A stretch of DNA of 64,000 nucleotides from contig BDSL01000153.1 in NCBI GenBank assembly GCA_003116995.1, forward strand, positions 1 through 64,000, in the 5' to 3' direction. The notes beneath the pieces were generated by a model. The model had not been told where the DNA came from. It made no database searches and saw only the letters and a program-made list of their open reading frames with translations. The position numbers were made by a program, and so were the translations under genes. The DNA comes from Yamagishiella unicocca (Eukaryota > Chlorophyta > Chlorophyceae > Chlamydomonadales > Volvocaceae). Below, piece by piece: positions 52,791-63,719 of the stretch (its first letter is position 1; each line of letters opens with the position of its first letter).

Positions 52791-54677
52791 CCATCACGGG
52801 TTTTGTCGTGTCGTTCCGGCCCGCGGGGCGCGTGGAGCCGTCCCGGCTGTGAGTCTGAGTGCCCGGTGTGGGTTTCGCGCGCTGCGCTTCCGTGTTGTGG
52901 GCGTCTTTGGCCGCGCGTGTGCGGGGTCGCTTTGGCGGCTGGTTGGGTGCGTGCGTGCTTGGCGGGTCGCGCCGCGTGTGGGTTCGGCTGCGCGGTTGTC
53001 CGTGTGTGGCTGGCGGCCTCTGCCGCGCAGCCGGTGTTCGTTTCGCTGTTGCTCTCTCTGCAGTGTAAGGGCCCTTGGCAGTCGCTCCCCGTTCCTCTCG
53101 CTTCCAGCCTTCAGCACCAAACCGTGCATCCTCAGCATCGAGCCACGAGATTACATGGCGATAGACAGGAGCACACAAATTAACATGCAGCATCATCGTT
53201 GGCCTCCCGACCATCCCGTGGCTGCCGTACGCTCTTCCCAACCTGCTGTTGGGAGTCCCAACAGATAGAGGAGCGTTAGGAAAGTATCGGGCTTGCTTGT
53301 CGCCATAGATACAGTGTATGTGAAATTATTATGCGAACACAGATACATTCCCAATAAAGGCTAGACCAGCGGTGTGCAGGTACTGCAGCTAGAGGGTCGT
53401 GACCGACCGCCTTGCAGCGCACGGATGAACGCGAAACAACGATGAGGCGGTGCACGTCTTGTGCCACCACGCTACTCCTCCTGTTTCCGTCGTCGCAGTT
53501 TGACTCTCTCGGCCGCCATGTCAAAATGGCCGCTTGTCGCCGTCACCTCGCCCCGCCGCCGGGCCCCAGTGCCCCCCGACCATTGACTCCGCCACCAGCA
53601 CTCGGCCGCGCCTCACACTCTTAAAGCTCGCTGTTGCCGCTTGGTAACATACCACGTCCCCCCGATAACGGTCGGTATCCGGGCTGGGACGGAGACTGCG
53701 ACAGACTACATTGCATCTCGCCTCATCACGTCCCGTTCCACCAACCCGTTTCTCCGTCTTACGCGCTGCTCGTTACTGCACATTTGTTTGTGTCCTTTCG
53801 TTGAAACGACCGATGAAGTACCGCCTGCGTAGGTTTCCCGGTCGCCAATCCTAGTGCTCCAGTATGCCCCCACAACTAGGTGCCAATGCGCCAGCTACCC
53901 TATCCATGTCGCGTAACCGGGTTTTATGCCATCCCCGCTGCCACCAACGTTGCCCTGCCCCCCTCAGCAACCACAGCAGCAGCGCCGTGCCAGTCAGGCC
54001 CCTCGCCTTCGGCCTCCAACGCCTGCTTCTTACGGACTGGGTCCTGCTTCCGGAACACACTCTGCCGAACCTTTCAGCCGCCTGGGTCTTCTGCCACGCC
54101 TACCCCTGCCTCCGGGTGCAAGCCTGTCTCCCAAACCCTAAAACCCCTGCCTCCTGCTCGGGAAGTGCTGTGCACCGGCCACGCGTTGGGCCCACCCCGT
54201 GTCGTGGCCCCGCCTTCAGCGCCTTCGCGGCCGCTAGGTCCCTGCTGCTTCCCACCGCCTTCGCCCTGTGCTCCTTTGTTCCTGGATCCCAGAGGACAAA
54301 CGAGTGGACCCAAAGTCTGCTGCTCGCCGCTGCCAACCGGCGGCGCCACGCCAGGATCCATAACACAGGTAGAGGCGTCCACCACGCCACCGGGCCAGTA
54401 CGGCGACGGCGCGCCGCCGCCGACGGCCCGGTCCGTGCCGTACAGTGTTGACGCCCTGCCATCGATGTTGCCACCACGCCACCGTCCACGAGGTCGGCGC
54501 CATACTATTGAGTCCTACAGGCTGCCGTCCTGTATGAAACCGTCGTCCGCCTTCCCTCCTCGTCCTCGATTCCCTCCGATATGCCGTCCAATGAGGGCAG
54601 CATCCCCAATAAGGACCGACGATGTACGGCAAATCACGCAGTGGACTGCGCTCTCGGTAAAAAAAAAACTGCCGCTG
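52791..54677. other. GC-rich stretch without a confirmed gene; one long plus-strand frame
   Basis: 52800-53070 is a GC/CG-rich island. 53886-54806 (+) is an ATG-started frame of about 306 codons, Pro/Ser/Cys-rich, but two other frames are also open for long stretches here, so the coding frame is uncertain. A C-rich acceptor at 53964-53966 would favour the frame QPQQQRRASQAPRLRP. The intron-type motif GTAACCGGGTTTTATGCC sits at 53913, which suggests that an intron ends there. Confidence 0.3.
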
Positions 54678-55115
54678 CTACCGCCGGCTAGGCGGGGTGC
54701 TGCAGGTCGAGGCAGACGACAGCTGTGCCGGAGAGGTCGGCCCGGTGGCTTCGCGGGGTGCCGCCCGCTGGTCCCGTGGAGGAGGGCGGCCTGCAACGTC
54801 AAGTAAGGTGAAGCGGGGTGTGAGGGGCTTGTCAGTCTGCTGGTGGGGACCGCGGACACTACGCTGCTCGTAGAAGAGCACTGCATGGGACAGGCGGTGA
54901 GAACCCGGGTGGCTGACCCCGGGTGGCTGGCTGTTCCCTACCGGGCCACGACGGCCACCACGGTGCTGCTGAGGGATCGCCACCGCACTTGAGAGCAGCT
55001 GCTGCTCTACGCCCAGGACCCTGCCTTGCAGCTCCCCCCCTTCCGCCGCCCCAGCCAGCATGGCGGCCTGGTCCGCACGCCCCGTCGCCGCACAGCCCAT
55101 CAGAGGCGCACCCAT
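54678..55115 (-). CDS. Unclassified small open frame, 145 codons
   Basis: ATG-started minus-strand frame (MGAPLMGCAATGRADQAAML) with a likely coiled segment (GELQGRVLGVEQQLLSSAVA). Upstream in frame there is a hydrophobic Cys-rich run (GVLCGLALCMG) that could be a signal sequence if the start lies further up. It follows the end of the SMP-like gene (55318) on the same strand by about 200 bases. No family recognised. It could be a further exon of an alternative transcript or a chance frame. Confidence 0.27.
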   Translation of the reverse strand: MGAPLMGCAATGRADQAAMLAGAAEGGELQGRVLGVEQQLLSSAVAIPQQHRGGRRGPVGNSQPPGVSHPGSHRLSHAVLFYEQRSVRGPHQQTDKPLTPRFTLLDVAGRPPPRDQRAAPREATGPTSPAQLSSASTCSTPPSRR

Positions 55116-55317
55116 GCAGAGCGCCAACCCGCAAAGCACGCCGGCATGTTCACAAATGTAATGCTTCCGTCGAACACATGACGTAGTGCGATGTGCCCAC
55201 CTGGATTTCGGACGTGGGCCACCGTTTGGCACCGGATGCTACTGCTGTAGCGGCGGCTGCGGCGTCTCCTGCAGCGGCGTTGTTAGCGGTGGTGGAGGTG
55301 AAAGCCACTCGGGCGGG

Positions 55318-55909
55318 TCAAGGTGTCGATGGCGAGTTGAAGAACCCGACAGCGTTCTTAGTGCTGTCGATTGGCAGCAGCAGCTTGCCCATGCGCACGC
55401 CCAGGCAGGTGGGGTACACCATGGGGCGAGCAAGGCCGGCGGCGACCTGCAGGTGGGGGGGAGGAGGGTGGGCGAGAACGGGGGCGGGGAGGGCTCAAGT
55501 GGGGTGATGCTGTGGTGTAACCGAAGTTGGATGGCCAGCCGAGGTGCTCGGGTGTGACAAGGTGACGGAGCCATGATCAACAGGGCTGTGGTCGACGTCA
55601 AAGGGTACGCCGCTAGCAGGTAGTTGGGGGTCAAGATCTTGGTCAGCCTGCTGTCGTGGCGTAGGGACAGGAGTACGGAACGCCATGGGTGCGATAGAGA
55701 CGCCCGAGGCTCCCTGGAGTAGTGTTCGCCATTGAGGTGGTGCGTGAGTGCCGGTGGGAGGCAGTTGTGATGCTGCGGGTGATCGCACCTTGGCACAGAC
55801 CCACACCGACACCCGGCCGATGACGAGGGCCCCCCACAGCTTGCGGTTGCCCAGCATGGGCGCGATGGATAACTCCATCTCGGGCGCCTCGGCGAAGCTC
55901 AGCCACAGC
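55318..55909 (-). CDS. SMP-like lipid-transfer domain, last two exons
   Basis: Exon 55909-55789 (LWLSFAEAPEMELSIAPMLG, ALVIGRVSVWVCAK) joins in phase 0, by a GTGCGA donor and a C-rich CAG acceptor, to exon 55446-55318 (VAAGLARPMVYPTCLGVRMG, KLLLPIDSTKNAVGFFNSPS, stop). The pattern W-L-S-F-x-x-A-P-x-x-x-x-x-I-x-P-x-L-G, a short strand, then a helix ending in M-V-Y-P resembles the end of the SMP (synaptotagmin-like, mitochondrial, lipid-binding) domain of tricalbin/E-Syt or TEX2-type proteins at membrane contact sites. This is pattern inference. Earlier exons are needed (the first one here enters in phase 2) and were not linked. Confidence 0.45.
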
Positions 55910-56779
55910 CTGCGAGGCGGAGGTCGCGGATATGGAGCAGCGGTGAGGCCAGGATCGTTGACGACGCCAAGATACGGACATGTCGCTAGGGCATGTGCGC
56001 TTGCTTGGGCCCCGGCCGCATCAGCTACGCCAGGAAAGATGCTCCTGGGTCAAAACTCCGGCGGCCTGACAGTGGGCAGCACTAAGCAACCGGTGCTAGG
56101 TGTCCCTGGGTCAGCAGCCCCGACAGCATGATGCCTCCTGGCTTCCCACAGGCGCTAGGTCCACCGTGCTTGTGCTGCATGCTGTCGACCATGCTGCAGT
56201 TGTATGCTGAGTGATACAGGCGCTGCACGCTTACCAATCAACTGCCTCATACGGGGCTTCACTCCAGCCACCACGCCGCCCGCACCACCACCTGGACGTC
56301 AGGGGAGTGAGAGTGTGTATAGAATTACCAACACGAATGCGCAATGCAACGACCCCTCCGCAACGCAGCACCCAGGCAGCCCCTGCTAACAAAGCGGCAA
56401 GCAACCCGACAGCACAGCCCGCAGCTGCGTGGCCGAAAAAGACGGGCCGAACATACATCAGGCTAGCCACAGTGCAAGTGATGCCCCCAACAAGCCAGGG
56501 AGGCGCGACAGCAGCAAGCAAGCTCACCAGCAGCTGCCGCAACGCCAGGGCCATGGCCAGCCGCTGCGCCGGCAGAAGAAAGCGGAGGGCAGACAAGGGT
56601 AGACTTTGGTGCTTTGCGCGCACATAGATAATATGCAGAAGTACGTGCCTCTATGGATTGCGGGTAACATCACGCAAGAGGAAGCACATGGGCACGCCAA
56701 GTTAATGGTTAGGGAGAACGCTACCTCTGATCCGCTACGGATAACGATGGGGAAACAACCTTGTGTCACAACGGCTCAC

Positions 56780-56975
56780 CTGCGTTTGCACCACCTGCGG
56801 CTTTCATCTTCGTAACCCCTATTGTGGCGTCGTTGCGTTCCGACGGCAGGTTTGCAAGGAAGGCGAGCATTGGATGCAGCCAACGTCCGTTAGTTGTCAC
56901 AAAGATAGGAACAGGCAGCTGCTTCGGCCACCGTAGAGCGCTTATCTTTCCAAATACCAAGATCGCATTTGGAGA
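56780..56975 (-). CDS. Candidate isolated exon, 65 codons
   Basis: Minus strand, CAG acceptor just before 56975 and a GTGAGC donor after 56780. Reads SPNAILVFGKISALRWPKQL, then PVPIFVTTNGRWLHPMLAFL and an end rich in Lys and Gly. It is flanked by good splice signals and is more protein-like than neighbouring frames. It could be an upstream exon of the SMP-like gene on the same strand. No family recognised. Confidence 0.35.
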
Positions 56976-58097
56976 CTGCCAAAGAGCAGCAAGACGCCCA
57001 GTTGCCTACATCATGGCTTACATCACATCTATATAGAGAGACTGTTCCTGTGAGAGGATGTGCAATCCCTGTGTTTTAAACGAGGTTCTGGAGCTATCAA
57101 TGAGCCGGCCAAAAACCCTGCGACCCAAACTGCGCACTTAAACCGTATGGCCATACACACACTTTCGAAGTTTTTGCTTAGGATTATGCAGGCACCGCTC
57201 GTGAGGGCCCTCAAACCCTGACGCGTTACGACGGGTAGCTGTCGGCCTCTGGTTCACCCTTGTTCATTGGCTGTGCGGATGATGACGCTCATGTGCCTGG
57301 GATCTGCGCCTTGGCAAAGTCCGGCGAATAAGGATATATACCATCTTCACGACATGCAGGCTATCTTGCTGGGGGAGAGGCGTTGCGGCAAAAAATGCGA
57401 CATGTAAACGCATCGCTAAATACTGGGCTTTGGGCTTGAACACCCAGCGCATGGGCCTTGGAGCCGGGCTGGCGCCGCCTTGCCTTGGAAAACAAGAAAC
57501 CGCAGGTGGGGACTGCGGGGCAGCGAGGAGACCTGGGAGTTGGGGGTGCTGGGAGGGGCGAGGACGAACCGAGCGAGGGGATTGGACGGCAGGTCGAACC
57601 CCCGTGCAGCATCGCATTCTCAAAACATCAGCTGGGAGGGTCGCGTATTTGCCCTGGCCGTGTATTCGTCAGCAGGCTGGTCGCCGTGTCGCCTTTGCCG
57701 CCTCACCAGGCTGGCAGCCGCCATGGTTAACCGCGGGGGGGATGGAAGGTCGCAACCGCAGTGCAGGACACTGGACCTTCCACGCGCTCTGTGGCTTCGG
57801 ACATTGCTTGCCAGCAGAGGCGCCTGTATGCGGGACTTGCTTGGCTTCTAGCGCTGGTGGCGCTGCGGAAAGAGGGCAAGTGGTACGGATTGTGGGAACG
57901 CCGTGCGCGTTGGTACTCGGTAGTTCGGCTGCTGGGAGGTTCTTAAGCGGGCGCCGATGGCGCAGCTGAGGTGTTGCGTACGGCAGCGGTTGCAAGTTGT
58001 GGTGTTGGTTGCGCGGGGCAGTAGTTGGCTGCTGGGTGTTGCTTGGGTTGGGGGTCGTGAGTTGCATGGGCTGGACTGGGCACTGGGAGGGAAACCA

Positions 58098-58245
58098 GGC
58101 TTCACAACAGGATGACGGTGTTTATCAACGCCATTTCATTTTCACACATTGTTCGGGGATTGAGATCCGTGAGGGCGCCGAGCAGTCCCAGGACGAACGG
58201 GCAGTCCCACTTCTGCTAGTTTGGTGCGAAGTGCACGGCGGGGCT
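58098..58245 (+). repeat. Dispersed repeat, copy 1 of 2
   Basis: CACAACAGGATGACGGTGTT, TATCAACGCCATTT, ATCCGTGAGGGCGCC and TTGGTGCGAAGTGCACGGC are shared in order with 61132-61306 (ATTCGTGAGGACGCC, TTGGTGCGAAGTGTACGGC). Same orientation, 3.0 kb apart. Copy 2 has about 25 extra bases (a third GCGGTCCGGGGACGAA unit). Family unknown. Confidence 0.8.
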
Positions 58246-58528
58246 GTGCCACTGCGTCAACATGTGCAAGCGTGATGGGCATGTTGGCCCTAGGTGACCT
58301 GGACGGATACAGAGAAGGTAGTCCGCGTTGTTGCTGGTTACCTTCGGATTGAGTAATGAGCAGTCCGGCCGATGGCAGGATATACGCTAGGGGTGTCCGT
58401 CGCCTCCGCTGCCGCCACCGCCGCCGCCTCGCCCCGCTTCGCCTGCAGGGAGGAGTCGTACGACGGTCAGCTTCTGGAGGGGGTGGAGGTGGTGGGTGGG
58501 TGGGGGATGGCAAGGAGGTGACCCGCAG

Positions 58529-59753
58529 CTGCGCCCCTTCATCTCCCCCGGTGAGCATCCCTACGCTCAAGATGGAGGAGATGCTGGTGGCGGTGGCGGA
58601 GGCGCTACCCGACATGGTTGGGGAGGACAGCCTGCGCCAGGGTGAGGCAGGGGCCGGGGGGTTTTTTAGGGAGAGAGGGCCACGGAGGGGTGGGAGGGCC
58701 AGGGAAGGAGCGGGTGGGCAGGGTGAGAGGCGGAGGAGGGCCAGGGTGGCAGCGAGGAAATCCACAGACCGACGGAGCAGCGGGGCTTCGAGGAAGACCC
58801 GTGGATGCCAGGAAAAACCGTTTAGAGCGGGGCGGCGGGGCGGGGGGGGCCGCGGGCGGGCTCGATGGATGAGGTTGGGGTCGGCCGCTCGTGAGGAGGT
58901 ACGTGCGCTGTCCGTGGAAGTCCGTGCACGTGCACGTAGCCTCCGTTGTGTTTGGATTGGGTCAACACATGGAGGAGTGCGTGGGAGCCGTGGGCGCGAT
59001 TGGCCTCAGGGCGGTGGGCATTTTACAATCCGTGAATGTTGGCCTGACCCTGTGTTCGCTGCCAGCCCCAGCCAGAATGCTGCACAAGTAATAAACACCG
59101 TGCGCATCAGTGTCGCGGCTCACCTTGAAATTGAGCGTCAGGAGCCGCCCCCACCCCCACCCCCTCCCCGCTTCCACGGGTTTCCCTCGAACCCCCTCCC
59201 CGCTTCTTTTCTGTAACCGCCCCCCCCTCCCCGCCCCTTTCCTATACCCCTCCCCCCTCCCCTCGTGTCACCGGGTCTTCTCACTACCACCCCCTCCCAG
59301 TTCCCTGCTTTGGACTCCACACTATAGCCCACTAGTTCTTCACTGCACCCACTGTCGTCGCGTCCGTTGTTGTGGCCGTGCACCCGTGTCTACCCTAGTC
59401 CAGTAGCGTGCGCGCGCGTCCAGGTGTCCGAAGGCTATTCACCCACTACAATTCCCATGTCGAATCAACAATCCTTTTATGTAACTCCCCTTCCGCCGCC
59501 CACACCCGGATTCCCTCCTCACCCCCCAGGCCTGATGTGCTCCCGGCTGGAGGGCATCCGCTCCATCAGCGCCCGGGTGGCGCTGGCAGCCGGCGTCGCG
59601 GCGCACGGCTGGAGCCACCTGATGCACGGCACCGCGCGGGAGGCGCTGACGTCATCGGCAGGTGAGCAGGTCCCGTTGGGCCTCATCGTCCGCAGCATGT
59701 TCCGGCCCCAGTACAACAGCCTGGTGCAGCTGGCGCGACGCGTGGGGGAGTGA
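58529..59753 (+). CDS. Malic enzyme-like C-terminus, last two exons
   Basis: Exon ending at 58641 (MEEMLVAVAEALPDMVGEDS, ATG 58572 in frame; the exon start is probably the acceptor at 58528) joins in phase 1 to exon 59530-59753 (GLMCSRLEGIRSISARVALA, then VRSMFRPQYNSLV, stop TGA). M-x-x-A-A-E-A-L, D-S-L-x-x-G-x-x-x-x-x-L-x-x-I-R-x-I-S-A-x-V-A and a late M-x-x-P-x-Y follow the order of the C-terminal lobe of NAD(P)-malic enzymes, which convert malate to pyruvate and CO2. The dinucleotide-binding and catalytic parts (GAGEAG, FNDDIQGT) were not found upstream, so this may be a truncated copy or a gene whose other exons I missed. The Y-P-P usually present is CSR here, a divergence. Confidence 0.5.
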
Positions 59754-62700
59754 GGGGCAACCCGTGGGTCGGCACTTGAACGGCAAGAAACAAGGATTTT
59801 GGAGTGCTGCTGGGTGTTGGTTGGGGGTAGGTCGCAGCTTGCTTGGCGTAAGCTCTACTCAGGTAAGTAGTGAATGACAAGCTCGGGGTCGGCGCGACGA
59901 GATTCCATACGTGTGCTGTCGCTGGAACGTGTGTGTACTTGTTGCCAAGCATTACAGTACAATCATACGTCGGTGTTGGGTGCAGAGCGGCCCTGGTCTC
60001 TCAGACCCTAAGCCTGATGTCGGTGCTCATCCGGATTTACAACGACACGAGTTCCTGGTACGGCGTTGGGTACGCCAGCCAGACTTATCCCGGGCGTTGA
60101 CCATGAGGCATATGATGTGCATGTGAACGGAATGGTCATCCAGTTATCGTTATCTTCCTTTTGGACACTAAGAGCGTACTAGGCGCAGTCACCGTCAAGC
60201 TTGTCAGTGAGCTTGAAGGTGCTGTGGACGCATCACCAAGTACCGCTGATATAATATATCGTTTGTCGCATTCTTCAGCAAGCGTTTTCAGTGCTCTTCA
60301 CGACAAGCGATTGGACAGGATCAAGCCAACATCGCCGAGCTCCCCAGGCACAGGCAGCGTCTAGCCATATGCTGCTAATGAATAAACTATGTTCTGCCGA
60401 TGGATTAAAATCTTGCACACAATGGTGCCGACACGCCTTGCTTCGCCAGGCTGTCACGCTGCGTTGGAGGTGGGTCGAACCTGTGCGTACACTGATAGCA
60501 TGCCCCACAGGGAGCTTGGGTAGGCGAAGCAAGCAGATGAGTAGCGGTGCGACGGAGCGTGGCACCTAGCCGCCGAGACGGGATATCATCAGCGGTGCAG
60601 CAGCGGTGCACCAGGGGGTAGTTGCTCGCTTTGGGTAGCTGCGCTGAGCTGTGGTCCTGATCGGAAGAAACCGGGGGCCACCACACGTTAGATAGGAGGA
60701 AGTGTGTGCGAGCCAGTCCCTCCAAAGTGCTGCCATGGGCCTTGCACATTCCCTGTGCAAGCAGGTTGCAGGGACGCTGGGGTCGGTGAGAGCGGCGACT
60801 GGATTGTGGACTCACAGCTACTGGAGCTATGAGGTGAGGCGGAGCATGGGCATGGCATGCTACTTGGAGCTATGAGGTGAGGCGGAGGATGGGCATGGCA
60901 TGCTAGCGCGTGGCGTACACTATCAAACGCTTTCGACAGCTTTGAGGCGCAATTGAGTGTGGGCTATGTGGTCCGAAGCAGCACGTGGGACACCCTGCAG
61001 CGGTCGTGTGAGTCGGTCCTTACGTGGTGCCACCGTGCAGCTGGCAGATCTAAGGGCAGCATCGTGGTCGATACAAGTGGGTTGGTAGACTGCGCAAGCG
61101 CCAGGTGGAAATCAGGTGGGAGGGGCCCAGACTCCACAACAGGATGACGGTGTTTATCAACGCCATTTACTCTTGAACATTGATCGGTGGGGAGGGAGAT
61201 TCGTGAGGACGCCGGGCAGTCCCGGGACAAACGGGCGGTCCGGGGACGAAGGTGCAGTCCCGCTTCTGCAATGCCGGGAACGGCTTGGTGCGAAGTGTAC
61301 GGCACATAATACGTACCCATACGTTTACATACACACGTCAGGCATCGTTGGCATGACCTCCGCGGGCCGGAGTATGTTGTCAGCGTGGACACCGCCAAAC
61401 AAGGACACCTTTCACCGCAGGCATGTCGGCGCCAGCGGTGACCGACTCTCACAGCAGGTACGACAGCCAAGGTATCAGCAGGCCGGCGCAGGAGCCTCGC
61501 CGGTGGTCATGGCGGTGGTAGGACCATGGCATTGGGCCGTGGGGCGTGGCACCAAGGGACAGACCTGACGTCATCAGCTAGCAGCGGTTGCGACGACTTG
61601 CAAGACGAGTGTGATGGTAGTGCCGACTTTGCCCCATGTCCCCGGACCCCGTAGCAGACCAGGCCTTCGTCATCTTCAACCGCCGTGAGGGCTACCTAGC
61701 TGCAACGGGTAGAGTGCTGGCACAACACTTGGAAGCCAGCAGCGAGCGGGGCCCCTCGCTCGTGGTAGGGCGTGGAGGGCGCGATCGTATGCGTGTTAGG
61801 TGTTGCGCTTTAACATTGTGGACTGTATGTGTAACTGACAAACAATGTTATGTTTTGCTGGAGGCGACACGCTTCGGCATGTTACACGTCATACATGTAC
61901 TGTTCGCGCAACGCAAAAATATGTGCAACTGACCTTTGCATCTGACCTTTCGGCAGGCGTACTCAGTTATACCTTGCTTGCTGAGTTCCAAGTGCCGCCA
62001 CGCGTCGAGATCTTTATTACCCAAGGGAGCAAAAACATTGCTGTAAACACTTTGGGACGCCCATTCCCGGGACCGTGAGAGCGCATGGCGACAGATAGAG
62101 TCAGAGTGCCAGAGAATACTGAGATGGATCGTTTGCATATTTGTGCAGCAATGTGCGACCGCCACCAACATCTGTGAAGGCCTTGGTTCTGAGAGTAACC
62201 TGACGGCGGTTGTCGTATGCTCGCAAGAAAGGCCCAAACATACCGCCGCGTGTGCTCTGACCACAGGTATAGACATATAGTGGCCGTTGATTGCTGTTAC
62301 TTGTTCATACATGATTCGATTAACCTGAATGCAGAATCCTGCCTTGCCCGCAGTAAGCCGGTCATGGTCCGCCATGGTGATCCCTGCTCTACCCGTATCA
62401 AATGGTCATTATTAGTTATCTGAGAAGGGGCTACGTGGTACACATTTGACCCGGATCACCGTTACGGTCGGCGTGCGCAGTGAGGACACACACCGGCTAG
62501 CCGATTACAGGCTTCTAACAAGCTGAAATAATATAAATATCTCTATGTAAATATCTCCATCTATGAGCGTCGGCGTGCGGGGTGTAGGGAAATTTGGCAG
62601 TTACGTACATCGACTTCGAGAAAGGGCGGCGGCTTACTCCCGTATTGCGCACACGATACTAGTACGTGCAGCTCAACAGGCTTCTGCCGGCGTCGCAGCA

Positions 62701-63680
62701 GTATGCATGTGCGGCACAGTGGGTACGTACAGTTTAGGGAAGTCCTAACAGGAAACTACCTGCTAGCTAGGCACCACGCCACGCAGGCAGAGCGCGGCGG
62801 CGCAGCCACCACGTGGCACCACGCAGCCTGGCGCGAGGCTCGCTCAGTTCTTGGCGCCGCTAAAAGGGTTATCGCCGCGCTGCGCTCACACACAACAACA
62901 GCAACAACCAACTACCAATTAACCATCCACTACATCAAAAGGCATATACAGGCGAATGAAGCAGAGCGCGAGTCGATGCACTCACCGACTCTAAAGAAAC
63001 TAACAGCAATGCCCTTACCCCCTGTTGCAAAATTTCACTATATTGTGTCATCAACTATTCAACGGTGGAACGGCCCTATGACGGTGCTCCCCTGGCTGCT
63101 GGCAGCGGCCCGCAGCGGCCTGCCTGGGCGCCGCTGCTGCTGGCCGGCGCCCCGCATCGACGCCGTCAGTGCCGGCGAACCAGCGCTAAACCAGTGCAGT
63201 ATACTGCGGGATATTAATCCAGAGGCGAGCGGAAGTACGGTCGCCGTACGCGTACAACATTGGTAAATGAATGAAGCCACAGGGCCGATGTTTAGCAACG
63301 CGACTGAGTTCATTTCTTCGTATTGTCAACCGGCACGCACGTGGTGGGAGAGATAACGAACGACGGGATGAAGGTACGTGGACTCATAGCGCATGCAGCG
63401 CAGCAGTACGCCACTCGGATTCAGGCTGGGGCCGCCGCGGTCAGCTCCCCCCGGGAGATGATCTTGTCACCACGATGATCCACGGCTCTTCTCTCCATTG
63501 GAAGGCATCCGCGGACAGATACCGCCGGCGCTCAACGAACACTGCCGCTGGGCCTCCGGTCCCAAGCCTTGGAGTGAACGCTATTTAGCTAGGGATCGGT
63601 GGCTGTAATGGCCTCGGCTGTGGCTGTCGTGCCACGCAGCAGCCCCTGCCGCCACACGAAGTGGTGCGGCCGCGAGGTCC
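59754..63680. other. Mostly featureless; one dispersed repeat copy
   Basis: Moderate GC (lower than the gene-rich left half). I found no splice-supported gene. A short plus-strand frame from the ATG at 61636 (MSPDPVADQAFVIFNRREGY), ending near a GTAGGG donor at 61766, looks coding but is isolated. 61132-61306 is a repeat copy. 60835-60905 contains GAGCTATGAGGTGAGGCGGA twice (a 47-50 base direct repeat). Confidence 0.45.
61132..61306 (+). repeat. Dispersed repeat, copy 2 of 2
   Basis: Matches 58098-58245 in the same orientation, with a short internal expansion of CAGTCCCGGGAC-type units. The copies begin exactly at CACAACAGGATGACGG in both places, which suggests a defined element end. Confidence 0.8.
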
Positions 63681-63719
63681 TTAGTTGGCGAGCAGGGAGT
63701 CGATGACGTGCACCACGTT
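63681..63719 (-). CDS. Fasciclin (FAS1) domain protein, probable last exon
   Basis: After a C-rich acceptor (CCCGCCCCCCAG on the minus strand) the frame reads NVVHVIDSLLAN and a TAA stop. N-x-V-x-H-V-I-D-x-x-L is the conserved H2 end of FAS1 domains, which are extracellular adhesion modules common in volvocine matrix proteins. Only 39 bases are seen. The remaining 281 bases to the window end look intronic (T/C-poor, with GTCCGAG repeats at 63835-63855), so the rest of the gene should lie to the right. Confidence 0.45.
   Translation of the reverse strand, partial: NVVHVIDSLLAN

Larger units (their letters stand above)
55910..58528. other. Probable introns and upstream exons of the SMP-like gene, unresolved
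   Basis: Contains the candidate exon at 56780-56975 and a hydrophobic minus-strand frame at about 56580-56380 (RLAMALALRQLLVSLLAAVA, then LLAALLAGAAWVL) that would form two or three membrane segments, fitting a membrane-anchored SMP protein. The phases could not be joined. 57390-57960 and 58350-58500 hold only composition-driven frames. A dispersed repeat lies at 58098-58245. Confidence 0.35.
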
